This document shows, piece after piece, positions 1 through 12,567 of a stretch of 64,000 nt of DNA. The DNA is from Apiosordaria backusii (Eukaryota; Ascomycota; Sordariomycetes; Sordariales; Lasiosphaeriaceae), in contig JAUKTV010000002.1 in assembly GCA_030549205.1 (NCBI GenBank), positions 3,596,001 to 3,660,000 of the forward strand. The letters are read 5' to 3'. The translations under genes and the position numbers were made by a program. Positions within the stretch are counted from its first letter, which is position 1. Each line of letters opens with the position of its first letter. The notes beneath the pieces were generated by a model, which was not told where the DNA came from, ran no database searches, and worked only from the letters and a program-made list of their open reading frames with translations.

Positions 1-3000
1 GTGCACGATCGACCGTTTGAGAAGGGACGGGCGAACTATTTGGGCTCGCAGATCTGGGGTTAGGGCTGATCCCAGACGCGTTTCTGATGCTTGGCTTCAA
101 CGTCGAGTCAACAACATAACAACGTCTCACTTTACCAAGCCTAGCGATACCAGCCTGAAGATGCACCGAATTGACCGATTGGAACACCTAGCTTACCACT
201 GATAGCACAAATCCAGGCAATGGCCCCTAAACTCTCTATAGCCTGGGCCTTCTCGAACACCGGCTGCTCTGCGGCACCGAAGCGGCGGCACAGCTGATCC
301 GGTTACCTTTTGTTGATTTCTGGGTTGCATTTACGACGCTGTCGTCAGGAAGCGACCTGCATGTTGGGATGGGTCCCAAAGATCAGGTTGTCGGTTTCGA
401 TCGTGAATGGCAGCGGGCCTTCTTCTGGTGTCCCTCGTCTGCTGGCCGCTTCGTTGTACGACAAGTTCGCGTCATTGATGGGCTCGACATAACGTGCAGC
501 TCATTGTTTACAAAAACGCCCCAGCGGATGCCTGTACAATCTCGCTGATATTGGGGTATTGGACAATACACTAACAATAGCCTCCCCACAGCTTGGTTCC
601 ATGCGCGAGGGCTGATTTTAGCCTGATGGGTGCATCCGACAGATAGCTATCGCCAGGCCTACCTCGAAGAATTCCCGGACTGTCGGCCGAGTCTTCTCTG
701 CTGTACTCTCTGCCCCCGAGCCTCCGTCCTGCATCTGCACCAGAGTTGTTTGGGTCTCATCATGCGGCGTGGCCGTGAGAGCATAGCAACATCGCGACAT
801 GGACTTTGGCCGCCTGCCGCACAGTTCCCGACGTTCCAGTCTGCATGCAGACGAGAACAGTGAGCGGATTCTCTATTGCCTCTTCTCCAGCACTCTGGGC
901 GCCGGTAACACAATAAGGCCGCGGCCCATCAACACCATCCACCGCATCGCTACTTCGCTGCATCTCAATACGAGCAGCCAAGGAGCCAATGCCGCTATCC
1001 CTATCACCACCGAGACACCACCCGCCCCTTGCCACTTATCGCCCTTGCCCATCGGCTGAAGGCATCCTTGGGACACAGGCTGCAAGTTTTGTGCTTCTTT
1101 CCATGTGGTATGCATGTCCTTATTTGGCATCCTTTTCGCCAACCCGCCATATCGTGATGAGAGCACCCGTCCGTCTCACATGACGGCCTCATTGTCTGCG
1201 TCTGCCGTGCACGGTTTCGCCGACTTTTGGCGGGCCTAATCTGAGTCTTGTCATTATCGGACTCGGTTGCTCGCAGAAATCACCATCTGACCATGTTGGA
1301 TGAGGCAGGATAACCTACATTCTTGGTGGAGCACAAAGCCAGTCTCAAGGCGCGCGGCAGATCGACTTGCTGTTGCAACCCTGCTCCACGATTTCCACAG
1401 GCGTTGGTCTGTGCATCGACACCATCGCCTCCGGAACAGATCGACCAAGACAACGCTGAATCTTGGAAGGCAGAGGTACCCCTCCCACGGGTTCGCTTCC
1501 CTTCACGAACAAGCATCATCGCTTAAGACTACCAAGATGGGCACTACGAGGCACGGCAGCCCTGCTATTGTTGATCAGCAAGGAGGGTGTACAACTATCA
1601 ACCGAGAACTACATGACACGGCATCCCTATATCCATGTTCCTTGCGTTGGCATTGGCTTGCCCGGTTCGCTGAACGGAATGATTTACGTTGGCAGTCACG
1701 GATTGACCAAAGGGGAGGCCTCGTTTGCCGGCCGTTCATATCAACAAGCACGCAAAGGAAAGGTTAAATCAGGGTATCCCTTGTCCAAGTAAGACCGGAA
1801 CGAATTCGTTCCCCTTGCTCAGACAGTTGGCTAGGTTGAGACGCTAAGGTAGTGTCCAACTTATCGTTCGGCAGGCCGAGACCCCCCCGTTTTAATATCG
1901 CTGGCTAATATGCAATGGACGGCACTTGATTGGGATTCGCCCACACCTTTTCAGAAGCTCGTCCCAACCAGGTTGTTGGGGGCCGAATCAGAACGCTCGC
2001 CGCTCCAGGAGAGCGTGGTATCCCGCACCCTCCGCAGCAGCTTCCAAGACAGGAACCAGGCGGCATAGCGTTGGAAATCTTCCGATGATAATTTAGCCCC
2101 GTCTGCTTGGGAAAAGACCCCTTCCTCCTTCCCGGATGCTCATGGGAAGTGACAAGAGTCAAAAGCTTGGCGGTGCGGGTGATAAACGCATTTTATACAA
2201 CCCCCACCCAGCCATCCAATCCTATACGCTCGTTCGGTATGGAGAAATTTAAGCAGTGTGGGTGCGTGATGCCAAGAAGGGGGTGTTCAAAGAGCTTATT
2301 TTTGCACTATACACCTTGGTGTGAAGAGTGGCCCCATCGAGCTGACCGTTCTACAGAGTCTGGACCTTGTGAGAGGATGTTGGCGTGTTGGTTGATGTTA
2401 TCTCACCGGTCCAAAACACGGGGGTCTATTGGTAGACACAGGGCTCAAAAGGCGTAATGTGTCTCCTTTTGGCGCTGGGGGGTGTTCTCGTCCGGTGTTT
2501 CGGGGATTTCAAGACCGCCGAACATTCGGACCAAGGACCAGAAACGCTTCCAGTAAGATTCCGAAGTGATGCCAAGGCCTTGAGTCGGGCTCTTTTCTTT
2601 CCTTGTAGGAAATTTATGACCAGAAAGGTGAGAGGATAAGGTGTGGGACTAGCAACGAAACTTCTATCAGGAGCAAGCGGAAGTATCGCTTGTCCTGGAA
2701 TGTCTGTGCCTCCCCCGCCAAAGCCCATCTTTTGGGACGCTCACCCATAAGCAACATCGGCTACCTTTTCCTATCGTCCATTCAGCCTTCAAAATAGGAA
2801 ATGTTTGTGTCCTACGCCGCAAAGTAATGGACAGTGTATTGATCCGGGGCACCAACTGCCGACGTAGTAAATACTACTTTCTTTAAGTACTCACTATATA
2901 CTGCGTGACCGAACGTCGTGGTGATATATGCGTGTAAGCGAGGGTAGGTATCTGTCAGCATCACATTGACTCACACATTCATCAGGCAACATCCAAACAT

Positions 3001-4416
3001 CCTCGCATCTAGAACCTCGCATCACCATTCACAGATGTTGGATATGGTGACACGTGTGATGTGACCAGCTTATTGAGCCAGCTGCGTGACATTAGCAGCT
3101 GTGTCGGCCGCCACCGCTGCACGTAAGGAGGAGAGATGCATGACTCTGAAAAAGATTATCACCAACCGGCCAACACTATTCATCAACAAGTCCCAACGCC
3201 AACAACACCACCATCACAATGAAGTAGGTTCTCACCGAACTTGCAAGGAGCAATCAGCCGATCACAGACCTTGTGATCTAAACAAAACTTCAATGGGGTC
3301 CAACAGCCAGAGGGATTGTCATCATCCGAGACACCAGGCTTGCCTCAGCTATCACAAAAGCCACAGTTGTTAGTTCTGACATAAACATCATCATGGGCAA
3401 CATTTTAGTCTAGCCTTCCTCCCCTGTTAGTTCTGACATGAGGTGGTGCAAAGTCGCAATCCGAAGCAAAAAAGCACAGCGGCACGAGCCTACATGAAAA
3501 GCCGAAGGGGGTGGTGGTGAGATAGAAAACGCGCTTAAAAAGTCCGAGCCATCACATTTCATATCTTTTTGCTCAGGGGAAATATTGCCGGTGGGGATGA
3601 TAGTTGAGGTAACCCAGGTACAACTTTGAGAAGGTAGGCAAGACATGTCAGAATCATGTTTTTTATTCTGATGCGATGCGATGATACACAGGCGAAAATG
3701 CATGTCAGATAGGAGTAAATGGATACCGGTGTATTATCAACTTATGTCTATGTACAACAGAAAGGGACGGGAGTTGGGAAGTCATCTAAACGCCGACTAT
3801 CATCGACTCTGACAGCCAGGTCAAAATTGTCTCTCACCTATCACTAGATAGTAGCTATGAGCCAGAGATTTTCTTTCGCGCAGCCAAACAGCAGCAACAG
3901 AACTGAGAGCAACGCAGACAGAAACAAAAACTCCAAGTAAAAACGATGATGCGCGCATCAAACAACGCTGTTAAAACTCAAGATACAGAACAATAATAAT
4001 AATGTACTAAAACACTGCTGCGCCAATTCGAAGTGTAGAGTAGATACTCTCCGCCAACGCTTGACTTACCAATTCCCATGACCATCCCATAATCTAGGTT
4101 GGTACCCAAGATCCCATATGAACATAAACTCCTTCTCGCCCTAAGTATAAACCAAAAAGAAAAAGTCTTTCCTTGATCCACCCAACCAGAACGGTTTTTG
4201 TCCACCAGCCCAAGTAGGTATCCAGCCCAGTCCAGTATCCAAAGGCCCCGGCCGACTCCCCCAAGAAGTGAAGTAAAAAGAAGAAGCTGAAGAATAACTA
4301 TACATGTATGCAAACAAAACTCCGCACCTCGTATCGTCCATTTTCTCTTGATAACAATGATCGTCGTCGTGGCCAGCCAGGTGAAACCGTCGTGAACGAC
4401 TCCAACACGAGACACC
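1..4416. other. Intergenic, no supportable gene
   Basis: I see no conserved protein, tRNA or rRNA here. Short open frames exist on both strands (for example up to 155 codons near 1300-1767 +), but they overlap one another and show no recognisable domain. The last few hundred bases (about 3978-4416) lie downstream of the transcription factor gene and probably hold its 3' UTR. A short minus-strand frame at 873-1166 contains a hydrophobic stretch, but I cannot support it as a gene. Confidence 0.6.
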
Positions 4417-7400
4417 TCACCTCCCCTGAGCAGTATTTTGTCCCTGCATCCCAACCTCCCAATTCCTCCCAAGCTGCTCCAACTTCCTTTTGATCCCATC
4501 CCCAATCCTCGAACTAAACCCCTTGTCAATATTCTGAATCGCATACCTCAAAATCTCCCCCGACGACTCCCCAGGCTTGCTCTCCCGCGTCCTAATCACC
4601 ACCCTCCCCCCATCCCCCGGCCTCGTCAGCGCCACCACCGTCCTTTCCTCCCAAAGCACCGGCATCACGCTCCTCTCCTCCTCCATAGTAACCTGATCAA
4701 TAAACACCACCTGCTCCCCTGTCCCCGTTCCCGCAACCCCTACCCCTACCCCTACCCCTACCCCAACCCCGACCCCTATACCCCCCACAACACTTTCCTG
4801 GTCCGGAGCCTGCTGCTTAATAATAATCCCCGCCGCCGTCGGCGAAGCCGTAACCAACCCAGCATCCTGCCCCCAAGTCAAGCTCATAACCCACAGCACC
4901 ATCGTGGCTCTGTACATCGCCGCGCTCCACCACGCCGGCCTCCGATTGTCAGGCATCAGCCGAAGCAGCCGAAGCACCTGCCCGCAGTGGAAGATCGACT
5001 CCTCTTTCTGGAAAATACACCTCTTAGACCTCAAGTTCAAGTCCCACGAGGAGCCATCAAACGCCTCCCTCCGGGCGAGCCGTTCAATCTCGGAAAAGTT
5101 TGTCCCTGCGTTGAGGCAGATGAGGTGATACAGCACCAGATTGCAGCGCGTAATCGGGCAGTTGGGGTTCTTTTGCAAATAAACCCGCGTCATGTCGTAC
5201 CATTTCGCCAGGAGGGTCTGCACCTCGGCCATTCTTTCTTGGGTGGAGGATCTGGTGATGGTTTTGGGTTGGTTAGGGTGGCTGCGACGGGAGCTCGAGA
5301 CGTCCGAGAGGCAGGACAGCACCTGACGGAGGTGGCAGATGAGGGATTGGATGGGGTGGAGAAGCAACCTGAGCTGCTGGGGGGAGAGACCTCCCTGACC
5401 CCCGTGGCGGGAGAGGCTGTCGTGGAGGAAGTCTTGAAATAAATCGCAGAGGGAGGGGGTTACCATGGCGGCATCCAACAATTGGGGGTTGACGTTGGCG
5501 GTGCAGCCGTATACCGACTGCATCATGGTGAACCAGCTGGCAGAGGTTTGGCTTTGCCAGAGAGACTCTGGGCCGGGGAGGGGGCATTTGAGTTCGGTGA
5601 TGGCAAAAAGGGGCGCGACATCGTGGAAGAGGGAGAGTTCTTGGTCGAGCATGACATAGTTGTATACCAATCTGTTTCTTCTTTCGCGCTCGGCCCAGTT
5701 GTGCCATTCCAGATCAACGTCGCTTGACTCACCAAAGGCGGGAATCATGGCAGGTTGGGGTTCCATCATGCCAGCGTGCTTTAGCATCTATAGAACCCAA
5801 ATTAGCTTCTCGTGTCAACCCTAAGCACACTCACTATTGGCAAACTCACAGAAATATACATCCCCCGCTGCCCCATGGCAATATCCATTAGCCATTTGTC
5901 ACCACTCCACGCACCGAGTACGAGGAAAAGGAGAGCGCATCGCAGAGCAATGGGATCGGCTGACAACTCGACATCTTTTTCCACAATATCAAACAACGAA
6001 ATCCGGCACGTTTCCGTCAGACCCGCCGAAAGGTATCGCGCCTCGGCCATCGGCATCGCAGCGGCCCCTTGCGCAATCATCAACAAGACCAACAGCGTCG
6101 AGGCCGAATCGTTCTGCAGCATCTCATTGGGATCAACGCTCCCCGTGACCAAGGGGTAGTACACCGACAAGCTCCTGACATAGCTGCTGAGGAAGTACTC
6201 CAAAATCTTGGACGGCGGCAGCACGATGTAGTTAAAGTTTGACGCCTCCCCCGAGCTCGAGTACCCGGACTTGTGACCGTTGACGCTGCTTCGATGAATC
6301 TCGAGCGCCTTGTGAAGGAATCTTTGCGTGATGGCGAGCAGCTGATCACGTGTGCGGTCTTTGATCGGGACCACCGTCCCCAAATCAGACACGTCCGAGA
6401 CCTTCTCCATATACTCCTCCAACGAACTCCACGTCCCTTCTTGTTTCGACTTTTTCTCCAGGCACTCGAGATGCACAATCGCCGTGCGGGGGCAACTCGC
6501 TGTGGGCGTGGGAGGCACGCACCGAGCCAGGTTCCACGCACCCTCGGCCACTTTCACAACCTCAAACTCCGCGATCGAGCTCTCTGTGGGCAGTGTGATC
6601 ATGCACAACTCTGTTTGTTGCTGCTGATGCAGTTGCTGATGCCTTAGCGTACTTTCAATGTCGGCTGTCGAGATGATGCTAGTGTCTCTGGTATGTATCG
6701 ACCCCCGCGACGAAGTTGCTGTCATCGGTTCTGACGTCGCCGCAGATATATCACCAAGTCCAAAGTCCATCGAGATGTCACCACGTGTCAGTGGGACAGG
6801 TCCCGGATCTGCCTGGCACATGTCAAACTCAAGGTAGTCTGAATTCCAGTGCGGCATGAAGTACTGCGGGTCGTGCATCTCGGTGCCCATGCCGTGCATG
6901 AAGTCATCCACTACCATATCGCCCCGAGCGTATGGGGAGGGAAAGCTGGTTGGGCTAATAGGCTGGGCAACCATGGGAGACTTCATGGGAGAACGATGAG
7001 GTTTCGTGTCTACCATGATGACCGGTTCCATCTTCTCTTCGATCTTCGGTGGGACACCTCTCATTACGTCCATGTACGAGGGGTCGATGGTCTGAGGCAG
7101 TTGTGAATGCACGTGGCCAAATGGAGCAGCGGGAGGATACGGCATGTTACCGGCCGCAGCAGCAGACGCCGCTGCCTGTTGGGCAGCAACTGCGCTTGCT
7201 TGCGCATGTGCCTGCTGGGCACGAAGAGCCACCTTGGACGACCGTCGGGCAAAACGAGCCTCGCAGTTGAGCTTCTTTTCAAAACATCTCGTACATGGAA
7301 CCTTCTTGTCGCATCCCGTCTTCGCCGTGGCACAGTTCTGGCACGAAATGGGTGTTCGCCCTGCAACAATCGGCATTCCGCCCGTGATACCGTCCAAGGG

Positions 7401-7756
7401 GCCTTGTTCGTGAAGCGTAGATATGTGTCTTTGCAGTAAGTCCCTATCGGAGGTCAAAGGTTAGCTCCAGGGCTTGGTACAGGGCTGACACAGGATGGCC
7501 AGATACTTACCGACGGGTGAAGCCTATTCTACAAAAGCCGCACCGAAATGGTTTGATATTGGTATCTATGATATCCCCACGACGTCAGTATCATCCATTT
7601 CTGCGCTGCCGGGTTGAGTAGTATGGCCTTACGGGTTGGAATGTGTCTTTCGAGGTGCTCCTTGCGCGTAAATGGTCTCCCACAGTATGTACAGAAAATC
7701 TTGTTTGAATTCTGCTCGTCAACAGCCCCTTCTTCTTGGACATCTTCTTGACACAT
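4417..7756 (-). CDS. Transcription factor with two C2H2 fingers, a Zn2Cys6 cluster and a fungal trans-domain
   Basis: Predicted nuclear sequence-specific transcription factor of about 1047 aa. Exons on the minus strand: 7756-7633, 7565-7511, 7443-5850, 5787-4417; introns are 62-67 nt with GTAAGG/GTAAGT/GTGAGT donors. The N-terminus holds two C2H2 fingers that are only complete after splicing: CTYCGRPF...HLERH with the distal His (HT) in exon 2, then CGFCRIGF...LLQRH...H across exons 2 and 3. About 30 residues later a Zn2Cys6 cluster follows (CQNCATAKTGCDKK, CTRC, NC). An Ala/Gln-rich linker, a poly-Q patch and a long C-terminal helical region resemble the fungal-specific transcription factor domain. 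A (Gly-Val)n tract lies near residues 920-940. Start chosen at 7756, the first ATG in frame with finger 1. The family type is clear; target genes and a gene name are not. Long upstream intergenic DNA suggests complex regulation. Confidence 0.85.
4737..4783 (-). repeat. GGGGTA tandem repeat inside the transcription factor coding region
   Basis: On the plus strand the sequence reads CCCCTA repeated about five times, then degenerate CCCCAA/CCCCGA/CCCCTA units. On the coding (minus) strand this is GGGGTA repeated and translates as alternating Gly-Val. Four or more G4 runs spaced by two bases fit the consensus for an intramolecular G-quadruplex in DNA and in the sense mRNA. The unit resembles a telomeric repeat but is internal and coding. 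Confidence 0.8.
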
Positions 7757-10700
7757 CGTACAGGATCTTGCCGTTGTTGGTGAAACCCCGAGAAGGCGGG
7801 TACACGTCGACTGCTGTGTGCGGTGATGTGTGTGTGTATCAAAGACGTGTGGATGGTGATGAGCTGTTGACGCTCCTCTGATGCTGTTCGACGATGAGTA
7901 TGAAGGAAGAAGGGAAGCAGAGGCTGGAAACACGCAGAAGGGACAGAAGGCCGAGGCCCGATCGACGTGAGCAAGGGCAAAAGAACTTAAAGTGTCTGCA
8001 GGTGGTACCGATCTTCTTCGTTGCTTCTTCCTGCTTTCTTCCCTATGCAGGAGGCGAGACCAGATGTTCTTCTTTGGGCGGGAAAGTTAGGCAAGAAAGG
8101 TGTCGGGTTGGAGGACCGGATGCTTTTTGAATAACGGAGATATTGATAAGACACCCCTTCATCTCACACAGCTCTACACACCAGTTAAGCTGCGGCAAGC
8201 TGAGCTCATCCAAGAGATCATGTAGGTACAAGCGAAAAATAAGAAGAGACATGGGTTGTGGTTTATGGCGGAAGCAGGGATCAAGGAAGGTGGGATGGCC
8301 TCAACGACAGGAGGGGACCAAGAGGTTGCAAAGGTACGTACCATCTCCGTTGAGACAATCGAGAACAGACAATTGCCTGGTTCAGTCGTCGACCGTCTCC
8401 AGCCGCCTTGCCGTCTAAAAAAGGTACTAAAGTCGAGGTACCTTGCCACCATCCCCCGCTCCGGCACGATGGGCATGTGGCACTGATACCAGTTGAGCTT
8501 GGCCTCACAGTAGTGCAGAGTGTAAGTTCTGGGCGATGCTTGTGGACATGGACGGTGCGAGCCACTAATCCACTCGAAAAATCTATGCAATGCGGTACGG
8601 ACGAGCACCTTGGACGAAGCTCATGCGGTGTAGACTCAACTTGAGGAGCGGTCTGAAGGCGGGCACCTCTCGCGTCTGCGAACGAGAGACAGCTTCTGGG
8701 ACACAAGAAAGAATGAAGGAACGGGTCAGAGACAGTGATACCATGGCGCCACAGTACCGACAAGGTACAGGTCCGACAGAAGAATTTCAGACACTAGCAA
8801 AGGGATACCAGCAGAGCAGTACCAAGGGAGTGAAACCTGCCAGCATGGAAGCACAGCACGCGCTGGTGATCTCATGTGTGTACATGCAAAAGCTCCCTGG
8901 AGTCCCGGAAGAAGAGGAAGGCTGCAACACAAATTGACCTGTCGGCCAGCGGGCTGAGATTATACGGTCTGGACAAAGGGTTCAATTCAAGGGACTGGAT
9001 GAGGGCAAGCCCACTGTGAGTGCAACGCTGTGAAGTAAACAGGCGGGGCACTCGAGGGAGGGGCTTGACCTGAAAACCAGAAGGGTTCCATTGACGAAGG
9101 ACAAGGCCCACACCGTGGGACCGGAAACATGTCTCGGGACTGAATCGTCGTTGAGCACGTCGTCGTTGATCAGCCAGTGACTGCCAGCAGTGGCAGCGCC
9201 CTAGTAAGCTGGACGAGGGAGTGGCAGCGGACGATGACGAAGCTGTGGAATCATACGGACTCTTGCTGTCATCTCTCGGGTGCCTGGGCGACTCCGTATT
9301 TGATGGCAGGGCTTGATCCGGTCGTGGATGAGGTGGAGGAGGTGGCTGTCTCGCAGGCACAATTCGGCGCCCACGAGAGCAGATGGAGCGCGGCGGCCGA
9401 AGGGTGAGAAAGGTTGCCAATGCCAATTTGCCATTTCTCAACCTCGAATGAAGTGGACATAAGCGTATGCAAGGTTCGGTGTTGTATCAATGGGCAAGGT
9501 TGGAGATCAACCCAGATCATCGGCATTGATACGGTCACGCCGCCAGTTGGGGCTTCCATCTGGTTGTTAAGCGCGGCCCAGAGCCGCTGGGCCACCCCCT
9601 CCCCCTCCCCTCTGTTCATCTTCATAATTCCCGTTTACAACACCCTGCATCTGCTGCCTCTCCCGCCTGCATCTATTATGCCCGACTGGGGAAGTTGTAT
9701 CTCACACCCTCCACCCGTTCGCGGCGAGGGAAAAACGGAATAACCGTCCTGCCGTTGTCTTCTTGCAACGCTGCCCTCGTGGGGAACGAGGCGGCCCGCA
9801 ATTGCCATCTTTCCTTCGAAGGTGGTTCGTCCCCACAACCTACCTACGATCGTACGATGAGGAAGAGTACCTGCGGGCACGAGTCATTGTGCATGTTGGA
9901 GGCTCAAGGTTCGCCGACAACCCAGCTAGTCTGCTCGTAGGGTGGTCATCAGTCCCTGTGCCTGAAAGCCAAGTCGGGCCGGCGGTACCATCACGCTTGC
10001 TGATAACTGAGGTCCAGGTTGTTTGTCGAGTTGCTCAAAATACTGACAAAATACTGACAAATTACAGCGTATTCGGAAGCCAGGGAGGGCCGCTCGGTTC
10101 TGCGGCACACAGGCGGCTTGATATGGAGTCTGAAGTTTTGGGAACTTTGTATAGTATGAAGTAACTCATTGAAACCCACCTTAAAAACCCCCATCCCGCA
10201 ACCTGGTTTGGTTCCCGTGACAGGCACTAGAAAATTGATTGAGGCCATATCGATGGCCTCAATGGGTTGGAGGGATTGCATGAATGGGGTGGAAGCAAGC
10301 TTTTCGCGAACAGAGCCTTGTCCTTGAAAAGATCAACATGACCACCCTGGTGCCGAGCTCCACTACTACTGTAGTCCAACCCAAACCCCTTGTGAATCTG
10401 TGGTTGACCCCTGGCCAGCGTCAGGCTGACCCATGACCTTGCCCCACCACGGCCTCCAACATCACCACTTGGAGTGATGGTAAGTTGCTCCCCATCTTGG
10501 GAGGGTCGCAGATAACAACTTGAATGGTGGTATTGGGTCAGTTGGTGCCTCTTTTGACTTTTTATTTGTGCCGTTTTCCCTCTTTCTTCGATGCCAGCTG
10601 ATGTCTCAAAAAGGCAGCACCAACACCTCCTGGTCTCTTCCAAGGGCCAGAGTCAGGACCAGGGCCGGGGAGGGACGGTGATGTTGTGCGAGCCCGCGTA

Positions 10701-12549
10701 GAGCTTCGTCTCCGCACATGCGGAAATATCTTGAGCCGTATGATTCACAGGCCTCAATTACGAGCATATTGCGAATCGACTAAAAATAAGCTTGTCGGCC
10801 GCGGCTTTGTTGAGAAACACTCTAGTTCCGGGGCGCTGGGGCGGCTGGTGTTCGCAAAGTGGTCGCTTGATAGGCTGATTAGAACTGAAAGCTTTAGGCC
10901 CATGTCACCCGATGCTTGGCGTCTGCCGAGCTATTCACACATTGTGGACGTGGGGTTCTCTTCCTCAACATGAAGTTGAGATGCTAAGGAAAGTGGCTTC
11001 CTCGGTCTTTGCTGCAGCACCATAGGAAGAGCCAAGAATATGCTTTGCACGACAAACGCCATCAAGCCCGACCTGTCACCAACCCGCGCCACGGCTTCCA
11101 TCACCGAACCAATTGGGGGGCGCCGTGACCCTAGCACCATTTCCGGATATGGATACTCTTCCTAGGTCCCGGGAATCGTGTTTACACATCGCTGTTCGAC
11201 GGCTCCACGGCAACCACGTTGTTGGATGGCGCCGCTGAGTTGTGAGCGACCTGCTGTGGTTCGGTCATGAGAAGACGCCGAGCGAGGCCATCAACGGCTT
11301 GCCCCCCGCATTTGGTGATTGTGTCGGCGCCTGGCGGGGCGATCTTTCGTCAAAAGCCTCTTGACCACGAATCATACGAGACGCCATATTTTATGTCGAT
11401 CATCTCACGGTTAAGGTGCTGACGGCGTCCTGGCGGGTGTATGGAATCGATAGGGCTGACTCGTCCGCTCGGGAACACCGGCAGGGTGAGGAGCCGGAAG
11501 GGAGAAGGGGCGGTGACGGTGAGTGCAGCCATGAAAAGCCATTTCGAGCATTATCTCCCAACGAGTTGGCAGAAGATGGCTGAGAGCACATTGTGGTACT
11601 CTTATTCCTGGCTTGATAGGCAGACACGACTCCATCATCGGTGAGCAAGGGAGATATCGCTCACCGTCCCTGTGCACCAAACCGGCCGGCAGCTGACCTA
11701 TCAACACTTGGCCCTGTTGGTCTAAGACAGTCGGAAGCTTTTGAGTGGTCCAAAGGTCCAAGCTTGTCTCTGATGTCTTGAATGTCCCGAGGGATGCTTT
11801 CGTTGATGGGATTCGAGGTCTCAGGGCGGGAGCGACCTGGGCGGGTCGCCGAGTCTCGGGCAGACTTCGATGCAGGGCGCTCTGAGGGCTGTAAGTCGTA
11901 TGGCCGTGGGCTGCGTGCCGTGAAACAACAAGAGTGAAGTTGGAAATTGTTATCCTGAAGATCTTGGTGATCTGGTCTGTGTGAGCCCGTGTGTGTATGA
12001 GTGAAAAGTGCCACTCGGATGGCCTGCCTTGTTGGAAAAAAGATCGGATGTTCAGGCTCCTCCGGTCCGACAGCGGGTAGCTCTGCCACAGTGTCCTACC
12101 CACCTCGAGGAGAAAGCCGCGAATGGGTTGGGGGTATTCGAGAACACGTCAGAGTGCAGGCGCGAGTTACACCGTCCATCCCTTTGCTGCCACTGGCCAA
12201 TGTCCATTTGACTTTCCTCCAATTCTCTAACCGGCTCTTCTCTGTGGCATTGAACAGGCCGTCCCCCTCCTGGCCACATCAATGACGATTCCGAGGGCTG
12301 GCACTGCATGCATCGGCCCTGTGCTGCAGCAACTTCCGACAAACAAGACATAGGTATATGCAGATGCTGTCTGAGCGAGACATTGAACCATCTATCTGAT
12401 CTAGCGTCGTAATCACTCTGCGGGAGATCGTCTTGGCCCCAGAATGTGTGTCTGAGAGTGGACGCTTTTCGTGTGAACAAAGGCGATAAGATGTCGTCGG
12501 GGCTCATGCGACAACGGTCGACAGCAAACATATGGCTAAGGTCAGCGAG

Positions 12550-12567
12550 AAAAAAAAAAAAAAAAAA
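12550..12567 (+). repeat. A18 homopolymer tract
   Basis: Eighteen consecutive A residues in otherwise mixed-composition intergenic DNA. No target-site duplication or retroelement body is visible next to it, so a retroposed tail is not supported. Confidence 0.9.

Noticed and set aside
4737..4783. Interstitial telomere
   Set aside because: The unit is GGGGTA, not TTAGGG, it is short and it is inside an intact coding frame.
4438..5442. 334-codon open frame on the plus strand
   Set aside because: It lies antisense to the last exon of the transcription factor and its Pro/Arg/His-rich translation is the shadow of that gene.
12550..12567. Poly(A) tail of a retroposed element
   Set aside because: No element body, target-site duplication or reverse-transcriptase fragment is visible beside it.
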